A DNA stretch of 8,448 nt, taken from NCBI GenBank assembly GCA_021778935.1, contig JAJYBQ010000096.1:1-8448 (forward strand), written 5' to 3'. The notes below the pieces were generated by a model. The model was not told the origin of the DNA and ran no database searches. It worked only from the letters and a program-made list of their open reading frames with translations. Source of the stretch: Pseudomonadota bacterium. GTDB lineage: Bacteria; Pseudomonadota; Gammaproteobacteria; Burkholderiales; Burkholderiaceae. The translations under genes and the position numbers were made by a program. Positions 1 through 7,690 of the stretch are shown piece by piece (within the stretch, counting starts at the first letter, position 1; each line of letters begins with the position of its first letter).

Positions 1-404
1 TTGCGAGAGACCGTCCGGTCCTGTCGATCCTTGCGCCACCCCGACACCACGTCGATGTCCGGATCGCGCTCCAGCATGTCGATCAGCCGCGGGATCTCGA
101 TGGGATCGTTCTGCAGGTCGCCGTCGAGCGTGACGATGAAGTTGCCCCGGGCATGGTCGAAGCCCGCCTGCAGTGCCGTTGACTGGCCGTAATTTCGGAT
201 CAGCGCCAGGGGACGCAACCAGTCGCGCTCCGCCGCCAGGGACTGCAGGATCGTCCGCGTCCCGTCCTTCGAGCCGTCGTCGACGATCACCAGTTCGAAC
301 GACCGTCCGGTCGGAGCAAGCGCTGCACCGACCCGGCCCACGAGCTCGCGCACGTTTTCCGCCTCGTTGTAGACCGGAATTACCACCGATATTGCGATGC
401 TCAC
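1..404 (-). CDS. Family 2 glycosyltransferase, polyprenyl-phosphate sugar synthase type (partial, C-terminus beyond window)
   Basis: The visible 134 residues are the N-terminal half of a GT-A fold glycosyltransferase resembling dolichol/undecaprenyl-phosphate mannose or glucose synthases (DPM1, GtrB, ArnC, RgtE group). Seen: SVVIPVYNE at 6-14, the nucleotide-binding IVDDGSKDGT at 40-49, RNYGQSTALQAGFDHA at 70-85, the metal-binding DGDLQNDP at 94-101 and GWRKDRQD at 122-129. Family members transfer one sugar from a nucleotide sugar to a lipid phosphate on the cytoplasmic face of the inner membrane. Usual length is about 230-330 aa, so half or more is missing; whether C-terminal membrane helices exist cannot be seen. 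The start is GTG at 404-402, with a weak GAGA purine stretch upstream; no in-frame ATG lies close. It is divergent from the UDP-glucose dehydrogenase, so a shared control region is plausible. The sugar donor is unknown; a uronic acid is possible from the neighbours. Confidence 0.9.
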   Translation of the reverse strand, partial: MSIAISVVIPVYNEAENVRELVGRVGAALAPTGRSFELVIVDDGSKDGTRTILQSLAAERDWLRPLALIRNYGQSTALQAGFDHARGNFIVTLDGDLQNDPIEIPRLIDMLERDPDIDVVSGWRKDRQDRTVSR

Positions 405-464
405 GTTATCTCGTTGCGTACAATCGCCGGTTCGTTCAAGGGAGCCTTTCCAGGGGAGCATTCT
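405..464. promoter_or_regulatory. Divergent intergenic region with candidate -10 box and RBS for the dehydrogenase gene
   Basis: This 60-bp gap separates the divergent glycosyltransferase and UDP-glucose dehydrogenase starts. On the plus strand TACAAT at 419-424 matches five of six bases of a sigma-70 -10 box, but no good -35 box sits 16-18 bp upstream; that stretch lies inside the start of the glycosyltransferase gene. AGGGGAG at 452-458 is a strong ribosome binding site six bases before the ATG at 465, and it decides that start over the GTG-like possibilities upstream. The promoter is an inference from sequence only. Confidence 0.35.
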
Positions 465-1808
465 ATGCGACTGACCATGATCGGAACGGGATACGTCGGC
501 CTGGTGACGGGGGCGTGCCTGGCCGATGTCGGCAACTCGGTGCTCTGCATCGACGTGGATCGGAACAAAGTCGACCGGCTCAACGCCGGGGAGATCCCCA
601 TCCACGAACCGGGACTGGACGCCGTCGTCGCCCGCAACCGCGCCGCCGGGCGGCTCGCGTTCTCGTGCCAGTACGACGAGGCCGTGCGCGATTGCGACCT
701 CTTTTTCATCGCCGTCGGCACCCCCACCGACGAAGACGGCTCGGCGGACGTGCGCCACGTGGAAAGCGCCGCGCGCGAACTGGGACGCCGGCTTGCGCCT
801 GCACCCGGCAGAAAGGTGGTGGTCGTCGTCAAGTCCACGGTCCCGGTCGGCACGCATCGGCTGGTGTCGAGCGCGATCCGCGAAGAATTGGCCGAGCGCG
901 GCGTGGACATCGCCGTCACGGTCGCATCCAACCCCGAATTCCTCAAGGAGGGGGCGGCGGTGCCCGATTTCATGCACCCCGACCGCATCGTCATCGGCAC
1001 CGAAGACGCGGATGCAATCACCGCGCTCACCGCGCTCTACGCGCCGTTCAACCGCAACCACGACCGGCTGATCGTGCTGGACCCGCACTCATCCGAAATG
1101 GCCAAATACGCCGCCAACGCGATGCTGGCCACCCGCATCTCGTTCATGAACGAGCTGGCTCGGCTGGCGGAAAAGCTGGGTGCCGACATCGAAAAGGTCC
1201 GCCACGCCATCGGCGCCGATCCGCGCATCGGCCCGAGCTTTCTCTATGCCGGCGCGGGCTACGGCGGCTCGTGCTTCCCCAAGGACGTGCGGGCGCTGCG
1301 GGCGATGGCGCGGGAGAACGTCGTCTCGGCGCGCCTGCTCTCGGCGGTGCACGAGGTCAACGAGGAACAGAAGCACGTACTCGGCACGAAGCTGCGCGCG
1401 GCGCTGGGCGGGGACCTGCGCGGCAAGGTGATCGCCGTCTGGGGGCTGGCATTCAAGCCGAACACCGACGACGTGCGCGAGGCGTCGAGCCTGGTGTTCA
1501 TCCGCGACGCGATCGCGGCCGGCGCGACGATCCGTGCCTACGACCCGCAGGCCCAGTCCACGGCGCGTGCCGCTCTGGCCGAAGACGCGCGCAGGATCGT
1601 GTTCTGCGACAGCGCATCGGCGGCCTGCGACGGCGCCGATGCGCTGGCCGTGATCACCGAGTGGCTGGAGTTCCGCAGCCCGGACTTCGCGCAACTCGCG
1701 GCGCAACTGAAGGCGCGCCTGCTTGCCGACGGCCGCAACCTCTACGATCCCCGTGCCGTCGCCGCGGCGGGATTGCAATACGTCGGCATCGGGCGGGGTG
1801 AAGTTTGA
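465..1808 (+). CDS. ugd: UDP-glucose 6-dehydrogenase
   Basis: This 447-aa cytoplasmic enzyme oxidises UDP-glucose to UDP-glucuronate with two NAD+. Seen: N-terminal Rossmann motif GTGYVGL at 7-13, acidic IDVD at 29-32 ending the second strand, STVPVGT at 124-130, NPEFLKEG at 156-163 (Lys161), EMAKYAANA at 211-219 (Lys214, Asn218), and the catalytic loop GYGGSCFPKD at 265-274 with nucleophile Cys270 and Asp274. WGLAFKPNTDDVREASS opens the C-terminal UDP-binding domain. Length and motif order fit a full-length member. GDP-mannose dehydrogenases share the fold, but these motifs, and the uronate epimerase next door, favour UDP-glucose. The ATG at 465 is chosen for its AGGGGAG site; the frame is open to 414 without a comparable signal. 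Its TGA overlaps the ATG of the epimerase by one base (TGATG), so the two are probably translated in tandem. Confidence 0.96.
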   Translation: MRLTMIGTGYVGLVTGACLADVGNSVLCIDVDRNKVDRLNAGEIPIHEPGLDAVVARNRAAGRLAFSCQYDEAVRDCDLFFIAVGTPTDEDGSADVRHVESAARELGRRLAPAPGRKVVVVVKSTVPVGTHRLVSSAIREELAERGVDIAVTVASNPEFLKEGAAVPDFMHPDRIVIGTEDADAITALTALYAPFNRNHDRLIVLDPHSSEMAKYAANAMLATRISFMNELARLAEKLGADIEKVRHAIGADPRIGPSFLYAGAGYGGSCFPKDVRALRAMARENVVSARLLSAVHEVNEEQKHVLGTKLRAALGGDLRGKVIAVWGLAFKPNTDDVREASSLVFIRDAIAAGATIRAYDPQAQSTARAALAEDARRIVFCDSASAACDGADALAVITEWLEFRSPDFAQLAAQLKARLLADGRNLYDPRAVAAAGLQYVGIGRGEV

Positions 1809-2884
1809 TGGTTTCCGGCGACGGCGCTCCCCCTCACCCTGCCCTCTCCCCCGAAGAGAGGGAGAGGGGAATTTCGTCAACGGGAGGCGGGCAAGGGACC
1901 GTGCTGGTCACCGGCTGCGCCGGATTCATCGGCGCGGCCGTCTGCGAGGCGCTGCTGGCGCGCGGCGAGCGCGTGCTGGGCATCGACAATTTCAACGCCT
2001 ATTACGATCCCCGGCTCAAACGCGACCGGATCGAGCGGATCCGGCGCTCCCCGCACTTCCGGGAATCGGCCTTCGAACTGGCCGAACTCGACATCGCCGA
2101 CCGCGCTGCCGTCGGGGCGCTGCTGGCCGCCCGTCGACCCGGACGCATCGTCCACCTCGCCGCCCAGGCGGGCGTGCGCTACTCCTTCGAGAACCCGCAA
2201 GCCTATGTCGACAGCAACCTGACGGGCTTCGTGACCCTGCTCGAGGCGGCACGGGCGGCGGGCAACGTCACCCATTTCGTCTACGCGTCCTCCTCCAGCG
2301 TCTACGGCGCCAACACCAAGCAGCCGTTTTCGATCGACGACCCGGTGAACCAGCCGATCAGCCTCTACGCGGCGACCAAGCGCGCCAACGAGTTGATCGC
2401 CCACGTCTATGCGGTGCAGTTCGGCCTGCGGCTCACCGGCCTGCGCTATTTCACCGTCTACGGCCCCTGGGGGCGGCCCGACATGGCGCCGCTCAAGTTC
2501 GCCCGGGCGATCTTCGCCGGCAGGCCCATCGAGGTCTACGGCCACGGCGACATGCGCCGGGACTTCACCTACATCGACGACATCGTCGACGGCACGCTCA
2601 AGGCCCTCGATGAAACCACCCGCTTCGGCGACGTCCCCCATCGGGTCTACAACCTCGGCAACAACCACCCCGAGGAACTCCTGCGGTTCATCGAAATCCT
2701 CGAACAGGCCGTCGGCAAGCCCGCCCAGCGCATCCTGCGCCCCATGCAGGCCGGCGACGTGCGCGCCACCGCTGCCGACATCGACGCGACCAGCCGGGAC
2801 CTGGGATGGCGGCCGACGACCGGGATCGAAACCGGCCTGCCCAGGCTGGTGGCGTGGCTGCGGGAGTATGACGCGGCGCCCTGA
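1808..2884 (+). CDS. NAD-dependent epimerase, probable UDP-glucuronate 4-epimerase
   Basis: This extended short-chain dehydrogenase/reductase would interconvert UDP-glucuronate and UDP-galacturonate, using the product of the upstream gene. Numbered from ATG 1808 (358 aa): NAD-binding TGCAGFIG at 35-42, IDNFNAYYDPRLK as in the CapI/LspL/plant GAE group, HLAAQAGVRYS, ASSSSVYG at 160-167, catalytic YAATK with Tyr187 and Lys191, RYFTVYGPWGRPDMA and a C-terminal substrate domain. The NFNxYYD and RPDMA signatures favour uronate 4-epimerase over UDP-galactose 4-epimerase, though substrate is not proven. The ATG overlaps the dehydrogenase stop and has GGGGTGAAG just upstream. However, the first 31 residues are encoded across a palindromic intergenic-type repeat and have no family counterpart. 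GTG at 1901 would give a 327-aa protein starting at VLVTG, close to the usual length of about 335. Both starts are open. Confidence 0.93.
   Translation: MVSGDGAPPHPALSPEERERGISSTGGGQGTVLVTGCAGFIGAAVCEALLARGERVLGIDNFNAYYDPRLKRDRIERIRRSPHFRESAFELAELDIADRAAVGALLAARRPGRIVHLAAQAGVRYSFENPQAYVDSNLTGFVTLLEAARAAGNVTHFVYASSSSVYGANTKQPFSIDDPVNQPISLYAATKRANELIAHVYAVQFGLRLTGLRYFTVYGPWGRPDMAPLKFARAIFAGRPIEVYGHGDMRRDFTYIDDIVDGTLKALDETTRFGDVPHRVYNLGNNHPEELLRFIEILEQAVGKPAQRILRPMQAGDVRATAADIDATSRDLGWRPTTGIETGLPRLVAWLREYDAAP
1829..1869. repeat. REP-like palindromic element at the dehydrogenase-epimerase junction
   Basis: A C-rich lead (CCCCTCACCC at 1830-1839) is followed by a perfect 9-bp inverted repeat, CCCTCTCCC at 1842-1850 and GGGAGAGGG at 1860-1868, around a 9-nt loop. 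This resembles the dispersed intergenic palindromes common in beta- and gammaproteobacteria, whose chance translation yields the familiar PHPALSPEERERG peptide, which is read here in the epimerase frame. The hairpin could be an mRNA stability or partial-termination element between two cotranscribed genes. That it is dispersed in this genome is inferred from type, since only one copy lies in the window. Confidence 0.7.
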
Positions 2885-2951
2885 TGGGCCATTCGGTGTC
2901 GGAACCGTCGCCATCCTGCTGCTCGTCGCAGCAGCGTTGATCGCGGCATGA
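2868..2951 (+). CDS. Candidate small hydrophobic membrane peptide (27 aa)
   Basis: I do not recognise this ORF. It starts with ATG at 2868, inside the last 17 nt of the epimerase gene in another frame, and ends with TGA at 2949-2951. The peptide has a basic N-terminus (MTRRPDGPFG) followed by one hydrophobic stretch, TVAILLLVAAALIAA, long enough for a short membrane helix, ending at the stop. For: the arrangement of positive charge then helix and the overlap with an upstream gene, as in coupled small genes. Against: GGGAG at 2862-2866 is only one base from the ATG, the hydrophobic part coincides with a 7-bp hairpin that by itself reads as Leu and Ala codons, and short ORFs are frequent in high-GC DNA. 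It may be only terminator sequence. Confidence 0.22.
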   Translation: MTRRPDGPFGVGTVAILLLVAAALIAA

Positions 2952-2983
2952 ATGCCGGAGATTCCTACGGCGCTCAGGGGCGC
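2885..2983. terminator. Convergent intergenic region with two stem-loops
   Basis: The epimerase (plus) and kdpC (minus) end here facing one another. CTGCTGC at 2916-2922 pairs with GCAGCAG at 2928-2934 around a 5-nt loop. GGCGC at 2969-2973 pairs with GCGCC at 2980-2984 around a 6-nt loop, directly beyond the kdpC stop codon on the minus strand. Neither has a T-tract on either strand, so they are not classical intrinsic terminators; they may be weak or bidirectional 3'-end structures, with termination otherwise left to Rho. The small hydrophobic ORF at 2868-2951 overlaps the first stem. Confidence 0.3.
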
Positions 2984-3556
2984 CTACTTCGCCGCGTCCA
3001 AGGCCAGGTTCAGTTCCAGCACGTTGACCCGCGGCTCGCCGAATACGCCCCACTGCCGTCCCACGGTGCGGGCATCGACCAGCGCCTGCACCCGCTCCGC
3101 CGAGAGTCCGCGCGCGCGCGCCACCCGCGCCACCTGATAGTGGGCGGCTGCCGGACTGATGTCGGGATCCAGGCCGCTGGCCGACGCGGTCACGAGGTCG
3201 ACCGGAATCGGCAACCCGTTTCCCGGGTCCGCCTGCCGCAAGGCGGCGATGCGCGCCTTGACGGCGTCGATCAGGGCCGGATTTTCAGGGCCCAGATTCG
3301 ATCCGCCGGAGGCCACGCCGTTGTACGGCTGCGGGCTGGTCGCCGAGGGGCGGCCCCAGAAGTACTTCGGAGCATCGAAGTTCTGCCCGATCAGGGAGGA
3401 GCCGATCACCCTGCCGCCGCGCTCGATCAGGCTGCCGGCGGCCTGCCGGGGAAAGATCGCCTGCCCGACGCCGGTCACCGCCAGCGGATAAAACACGCCG
3501 GTAATGACCGAAAGCGCGAGAAACAGCGACAAGGAGGGGCGAATGAGGGTCTTCAT
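2984..3556 (-). CDS. kdpC: Potassium-transporting ATPase KdpC subunit
   Basis: KdpC (190 aa) is the inner-membrane accessory subunit of the KdpFABC potassium pump, with one N-terminal helix and a periplasmic domain that binds KdpA. Seen: hydrophobic segment at about 7-30 ([20 protein letters not shown]), [10 protein letters not shown] at 51-60, YFWGRPSAT at 65-73, [12 protein letters not shown] from 82, and a C-terminal half with [21 protein letters not shown] and [14 protein letters not shown], all family hallmarks; length is normal. The ATG at 3556 is chosen because AGGAG (3563-3567 on the minus strand) lies six bases upstream; the TTG two codons earlier sits on top of that site. It is the last gene of the operon, 13 nt after kdpB. 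It is not followed by kdpD as in E. coli but by a convergent epimerase gene. Confidence 0.97.
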   Translation of the reverse strand: MKTLIRPSLSLFLALSVITGVFYPLAVTGVGQAIFPRQAAGSLIERGGRVIGSSLIGQNFDAPKYFWGRPSATSPQPYNGVASGGSNLGPENPALIDAVKARIAALRQADPGNGLPIPVDLVTASASGLDPDISPAAAHYQVARVARARGLSAERVQALVDARTVGRQWGVFGEPRVNVLELNLALDAAK

Positions 3557-3569
3557 GAGCAACTCCTGT

Positions 3570-5636
3570 TCAAGCGAGGCCCGCCACCGACAGCACCAGG
3601 TCGATGAACTTGATGCCGACGAACGGCACGACGAGGCCGCCCAGGCCGTACACCAGCAGGTTGCGCCGCAGGACCGTCGCGGCGCCCAGCGGGCGATAGC
3701 GGACGCCCTGGAGCGCGAGCGGGATGAGAAAGACGATGATCAGCGCATTGAAGATCACAGCCGACAGCACGGCGGAGGCCGGGGTCGCCAGATGCATGAC
3801 ATTGAGTGCCGAAAGTTGCGGATAGATGGTGACGAAGGCCGCAGGAATGATCGCGAAATACTTCGCGATGTCGTTGGCGATGCTGAAGGTGGTGAGCGCC
3901 CCGCGGGTCATCAGCATCTGCTTTCCGGTCTCGACGATCTCGATGAGCTTGGTGGGATTGGAATCCAGGTCCACCATGTTGCCCGCTTCCTTGGCCGCCT
4001 GGGTTCCGCTGTTCATGGCGACCGCGACGTCGGCCTGCGCCAAGGCCGGCGCGTCGTTGGTGCCGTCGCCGGTCATCGCCACCAGCTTCCCCTGCGCCTG
4101 ATGTTCGCGGATCAGCGCGAGCTTCGCTTCGGGCGTGGCTTCGGCCAGGAAGTCGTCGACCCCGGCTTCGGCGGCAATGGCCGCCGCGGTCACACGATTG
4201 TCGCCGGTGATCATCACGGTCTTGATGCCCATGCGACGCAGTTCGGCAAAGCGTTCCTTGATCCCTCCCTTGACGATGTCCTTGAGTTCCACCACGCCGA
4301 GCGCACGCGCGCCGTCGGCGACGACCAGGGGCGTCGATCCACGGCGCGCGACGGTGTCGATCAATTGGTCGAGCGCCTGCGGAAAGGTCCCCCCCTGGGC
4401 ATCCACCGACTTGCGGATCGCGTCCGCCGCGCCTTTGCGGATCGCGCGGCCAGCCAGGTCGACGCCGCTCATCCGCGTGTGCGCGGAAAACGGGACGAAC
4501 TGCGCAGCCAGCGCGTGGATGTCGCGCTCGCGCAGCCGAAACCGCTCCTTGGCCAGCACGACGATGCTGCGGCCCTCGGGCGTTTCATCGGCCAGGGATG
4601 CCAGCTGCGCCGCATCGGCCAGTTCCGCCTCCCTCACCCCGGGAACCGGCAGGAATGCGGCCGCCGAGCGGTTGCCCAAGGTGATCGTGCCGGTCTTGTC
4701 GAGCAGCAGTACGTCGACGTCGCCCGCCGCTTCCACAGCCCGGCCCGACGTGGCAATCACGTTCGCCTGCATCATGCGGCTCATCCCCGCGACGCCGATC
4801 GCCGAAAGCAGTCCGGCGATGGTCGTGGGAATCAGGCAGACGAGCAACGCCACCAGGACCGTGATCGTCACCGGGGATCCGGCTCCGGATGCGATGACGC
4901 TGAACTTCGAATAGGGCAGCAGCGTCGCGGTGACTGCGAGGAACACGATGGTGAGCGCGACCAGCAGGATCGTGAGGGCGATCTCGTTTGGCGTCTTCTG
5001 GCGCTTGGCGCTCTCGACCATGGCGATCATGCGGTCGAGGAATGCCTCGCCGGGGTTGACCGTGACGCGCACGACGATCCAGTCGGAAAGCACGCGCGTA
5101 CCACCGGTCACCGAGGAAAAGTCGCCGCCGGATTCGCGGATCACCGGCGCCGATTCTCCGGTGATCGCGCTTTCATCGACGGATGCCACGCCTTCGATCA
5201 CCTCGCCGTCGGCGGGCACGACGTCCGCGGCCTCGACCAGCACCGTATCGCCGCGGCGAAGGGTGCTCGCCGACACCGCCTGCCAGGAAGCACCGTACCG
5301 CGGCTCACCGAGCTTCTTCGCCTGCGTGTCCCGCTTCACCCCGCGCAACGATGCGGCCTGGGCCTTGCTGCGGCCTTCGGCGAGCGCCTCGGCAAAATTG
5401 GCGAACAACACCGTGAACCAGAGCCATAGCGCGATCGAGAACGGGAACCCCGCATGTGATTCGCCATGGCCGCCCAGCGCCTGAACGGAAATCGCGGTGG
5501 TCAGAAAACACCCGACGTACACCACGAACATGACCGGGTTGCGCCACTGCACCCGGGGGTCGAGTTTGCGGAACGACTCAACGACCGCCGGGCCGATGAG
5601 TTCCCGGTCGAACAGGGAAAACGCTTTGCGAGTCAT
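3570..5636 (-). CDS. kdpB: Potassium-transporting P-type ATPase, ATP-binding subunit KdpB
   Basis: KdpB (688 aa) hydrolyses ATP to drive K+ uptake through KdpA. Seen: N-terminal membrane helices (about 34-52 and 63-85), actuator motif TGES at 159-162, phosphorylation motif DKTGT with Asp313, nucleotide-binding domain with KGAADAIRK, hinge motif TGDGTNDAP with Asp524, and [11 protein letters not shown] with Asp589 and Lys592. The last five key residues sit six positions later than their E. coli counterparts (Asp307, Asp518, Asp583, Lys586), while Ser162 keeps the E. coli number; E. coli KdpB is inhibited by phosphorylation of this serine at high K+. No key residue is missing. The ATG at 5636 has AGGAG at 5651-5647, ten bases upstream. 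It is separated from kdpA by an unusually long 114-nt gap with stem-loops. A 641-codon open frame on the opposite strand is a GC-driven shadow. Confidence 0.98.
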   Translation of the reverse strand: MTRKAFSLFDRELIGPAVVESFRKLDPRVQWRNPVMFVVYVGCFLTTAISVQALGGHGESHAGFPFSIALWLWFTVLFANFAEALAEGRSKAQAASLRGVKRDTQAKKLGEPRYGASWQAVSASTLRRGDTVLVEAADVVPADGEVIEGVASVDESAITGESAPVIRESGGDFSSVTGGTRVLSDWIVVRVTVNPGEAFLDRMIAMVESAKRQKTPNEIALTILLVALTIVFLAVTATLLPYSKFSVIASGAGSPVTITVLVALLVCLIPTTIAGLLSAIGVAGMSRMMQANVIATSGRAVEAAGDVDVLLLDKTGTITLGNRSAAAFLPVPGVREAELADAAQLASLADETPEGRSIVVLAKERFRLRERDIHALAAQFVPFSAHTRMSGVDLAGRAIRKGAADAIRKSVDAQGGTFPQALDQLIDTVARRGSTPLVVADGARALGVVELKDIVKGGIKERFAELRRMGIKTVMITGDNRVTAAAIAAEAGVDDFLAEATPEAKLALIREHQAQGKLVAMTGDGTNDAPALAQADVAVAMNSGTQAAKEAGNMVDLDSNPTKLIEIVETGKQMLMTRGALTTFSIANDIAKYFAIIPAAFVTIYPQLSALNVMHLATPASAVLSAVIFNALIIVFLIPLALQGVRYRPLGAATVLRRNLLVYGLGGLVVPFVGIKFIDLVLSVAGLA

Positions 5637-5750
5637 GAAAATCTCTCTCCTCTGCCCACCAGAGCGCAGAAATCGCTAGAACTTGTCGAGTCCCTCGACG
5701 GCGTACGTCGTCAGGGTCTTGCTCAACGCGGATCCGGACGCGACCGTGAA
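5637..5750 (-). other. Structured kdpA-kdpB intercistronic gap
   Basis: This 114-nt stretch lies between the kdpA stop and the kdpB start. It contains a perfect 6-bp hairpin with a 3-nt loop (GTCGAG at 5685-5690, CTCGAC at 5694-5699) and, overlapping it, a near-palindrome centred on GTAC (GACGGCGTACGTCGTC, 5697-5712). In the kdpA frame 24 sense codons follow the TAA before a TAG; I see no family resemblance in them. The only clear gene-related signal is the kdpB ribosome binding site near 5647-5651. The hairpins could affect mRNA processing or relative expression of kdpA and kdpB. Confidence 0.4.
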
Positions 5751-7592
5751 TTACCCCCCGAAGACATGCCGTCCATGCCCAGCCGGCAGCATCAACTGCT
5801 CGACTACCGGCCCCAGCGCCAATGCCGGCACGTAGTTGAGTGCGCCGACCAGAACGACCGTGCCGATGAGCAACACGACGAACAGCGGGCCGTGCGTCGG
5901 CATGCTGCCGCCGGTGGTCGCAAGACGCTTTTTGGCAGCGAGCGAGCCCGCGATTCCCAACACCGGCACGATGACCGCGAAGCGGCCGAACCACATCGCG
6001 ATCGCGGTAAGCAGGTTGTAAAAGGGTGTGTCGGCCGACAGGCCGGCGAACGCGCTGCCGTTGTTGTTCGCCGCGGACGTGAAGGCATAGAGAATTTCGC
6101 TGAAGCCATGCGGACCGGGGTTCGCGATTCCCGCGCGCCCGTCCGGACTCATGACTGCGATGGCGGTACAGGCGAGGGCCAGCATCGGGGTGGCGAGGAT
6201 CGCAAGCGAGATCATCTTCATGTCGAAGGACTCGATTTTCTTTCCCAGGTACTCCGGCGTGCGGCCGATCATCAATCCGGCGATGAAGACGGCGGTAAGC
6301 GCAAAGACCAGCATCCCGTACAGGCCCGATCCCACGCCGCCGAACACCACTTCGCCCAGCATCATGTTCCAGAGGGAAACGAATCCACCCATCGGCATGA
6401 GCGAATCGTGCATGGTGTTGACCGCGCCGCAGGATGCGGCCGTGGTGACCGAGGCGAACAGTCCGGAGTCGGCAATTCCGAAGCGCGCTTCCTTGCCTTC
6501 CATGTTGCCACCGGCCTGCATCGTTCCGGCGGCCTGATCGACGCCGAGCGAGGCAAACGCGGGGTTGCCATGCTGCTCCGCGATGAGTACAACCACGGTG
6601 GAAATCACAAAGAGCACACTCATGGCGGTGAAGATCGCCCACCCCTGACGCCGGTCACCGACCATGCGCCCGAATGAAAAACACAGTGCGGCGGGGATCA
6701 GAAAGATCGACACCATCTGGACGAAGTCCGACAGCGGAGTCGGGTTCTCATAGGGATGGGCGGAGTTGGCGTTGAAGAAGCCGCCGCCGTTGGTGCCCAG
6801 CATCTTGATCGACTCCTGCGATGCGACAGGGCCCATCGGCAAGGTCTGCGTTGGCGTCTGCGCGCTCCCGTTCACCGGGTTGCCGTGCGCATCCTGGACC
6901 GGTTGGCCGGACGCGTCGAGCTTGGGTGTCTGATACGTGGTCACTTCGACCGTGCGGACATTCTTGTATGCGGAAAAATTCTGGATTACGCCCTGGCCGA
7001 TCAGAAACACCGCGTAGAGGAACGAAATCGGCAGCAACACATAGAGCGTGACGCGCGTGAGGTCGACCCAGGCATTGCCGATCGTCGCGGCGCCGTGGCG
7101 CACGAACCCGCGGATGAGCGCGATTGCGACCGCGACGCCGGTGGCAGCCGAGAGGAAATTCTGCACGGCAAGTCCCAGCATCTGGGTGAGGTAGCTCATC
7201 GTGGTTTCGCCCGCGTATCCCTGCCAGTTGGTGTTGGTCACGAACGACACCGCGGTATTGAACGAGGAATCCGGGCTGACGGCGGTCAACGCCTGCGGAT
7301 CGAGCGGAAGCACGGATTGCAGGCGCTGCAGCGCGTACACGGCCAGCACGCCGAATAGGCTGAAGAGCAGGATGGCCAGCGCATAGCGCTTCCAGTCCAT
7401 TTCCTCTTCGGCATCGACGCCGCAAACACGATAGAGGGCCCGCTCGACGGGGCCGATCACCATGCGGGCCGCCGCCGCGGCACGCGAAGGACCGGCATCC
7501 AGGCAATCGGCGAGATAGGTTCCAAGCGGGTAGCTGACCGCGATCAGCACCGCACCGTATACGGCGAGCAGCGTCCAGGAATGCGCGGTCAT
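5751..7592 (-). CDS. kdpA: Potassium-transporting ATPase, K+-binding subunit KdpA
   Basis: KdpA (613 aa) is the channel-like subunit that selects and passes K+ into the pump; it belongs to the SKT superfamily and spans the inner membrane about ten times. The four pore loops are all visible: TNTNWQGY at 119-126, [20 protein letters not shown] at 266-285, [15 protein letters not shown] at 383-397 and [14 protein letters not shown] at 506-519. [24 protein letters not shown] and NPGPHGFSE are further hallmarks. It is longer than E. coli KdpA (557 aa): residues about 220-252 form a hydrophilic insertion before the second pore loop, and about 13 residues ([13 protein letters not shown]) extend past the usual end near ALGPVVE. 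The ATG at 7592 overlaps the kdpF stop by one base (TGATG), with GGAG eight bases upstream inside kdpF. Open frame beyond it to 7667 is kdpF in another frame. Confidence 0.98.
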   Translation of the reverse strand: MTAHSWTLLAVYGAVLIAVSYPLGTYLADCLDAGPSRAAAAARMVIGPVERALYRVCGVDAEEEMDWKRYALAILLFSLFGVLAVYALQRLQSVLPLDPQALTAVSPDSSFNTAVSFVTNTNWQGYAGETTMSYLTQMLGLAVQNFLSAATGVAVAIALIRGFVRHGAATIGNAWVDLTRVTLYVLLPISFLYAVFLIGQGVIQNFSAYKNVRTVEVTTYQTPKLDASGQPVQDAHGNPVNGSAQTPTQTLPMGPVASQESIKMLGTNGGGFFNANSAHPYENPTPLSDFVQMVSIFLIPAALCFSFGRMVGDRRQGWAIFTAMSVLFVISTVVVLIAEQHGNPAFASLGVDQAAGTMQAGGNMEGKEARFGIADSGLFASVTTAASCGAVNTMHDSLMPMGGFVSLWNMMLGEVVFGGVGSGLYGMLVFALTAVFIAGLMIGRTPEYLGKKIESFDMKMISLAILATPMLALACTAIAVMSPDGRAGIANPGPHGFSEILYAFTSAANNNGSAFAGLSADTPFYNLLTAIAMWFGRFAVIVPVLGIAGSLAAKKRLATTGGSMPTHGPLFVVLLIGTVVLVGALNYVPALALGPVVEQLMLPAGHGRHVFGG

Positions 7593-7681
7593 CAAAGTTT
7601 CTCCGCGTCGATCAAGGCGATGACGAGATAGACGAACAAGCCAAGCGCCATGGCGGCGCCCACCCACTGCGTTGCGTTCAT
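7592..7681 (-). CDS. kdpF: KdpF small membrane subunit of the potassium pump
   Basis: This 29-codon gene encodes a single-helix peptide: [14 protein letters not shown], then [15 protein letters not shown] to the stop. The hydrophobic segment followed by LxYLVxALIxAE matches KdpF, whose E. coli form is also 29 aa and ends LVYALINAEAF. KdpF sits in the inner membrane beside KdpA and stabilises the complex. AGGGG lies about six bases before the ATG at 7681. The TGA overlaps the kdpA ATG, and the kdpA ribosome binding site lies in the last codons of kdpF, so translation is probably coupled. The gene is short enough to be missed by automatic callers. Confidence 0.93.
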   Translation of the reverse strand: MNATQWVGAAMALGLFVYLVIALIDAEKL

Positions 7682-7690
7682 ACCGTGCCC

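Noticed and set aside
414..464. An upstream start for UDP-glucose dehydrogenase adding 17 residues
   Set aside because: The strong AGGGGAG lies just before ATG 465 and the enzyme begins directly with its Rossmann strand there.
173..1801. A 542-codon plus-strand frame across the glycosyltransferase and UDP-glucose dehydrogenase genes
   Set aside because: It runs in another frame through recognisable genes and gives an Arg-rich low-complexity product.
2884..2940. An 18-codon frame starting with the ATG that overlaps the epimerase stop (TGATG)
   Set aside because: The product is short, polar and Ser-rich, with no feature beyond the chance overlap.
3110..3136. CG-alternating and GCGCCACC-like repeats within kdpC
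   Set aside because: They encode Ala/Arg residues of the normal KdpC sequence and are explained by codon bias.
3504..5429. A 641-codon open frame on the plus strand opposite kdpC/kdpB
   Set aside because: It is antisense to clear kdpB and kdpC coding sequence, its translation is rich in His, Arg, Asp and Gly with no domain, and long antisense frames are expected in high-GC DNA.
5679..5750. A readthrough extension of KdpA over 24 in-frame codons after the TAA
   Set aside because: A run of this length is expected by chance at this GC content, and I see no family resemblance in it.
5466..6677. A 403-codon plus-strand frame opposite kdpA
   Set aside because: It is antisense to the pore-forming segments of kdpA; the composition is a codon shadow.
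7593..7667. An upstream start for kdpA adding 25 residues
   Set aside because: The extra residues are Arg-rich and lie over kdpF in another frame; ATG 7592 has an RBS and overlaps the kdpF stop as expected.
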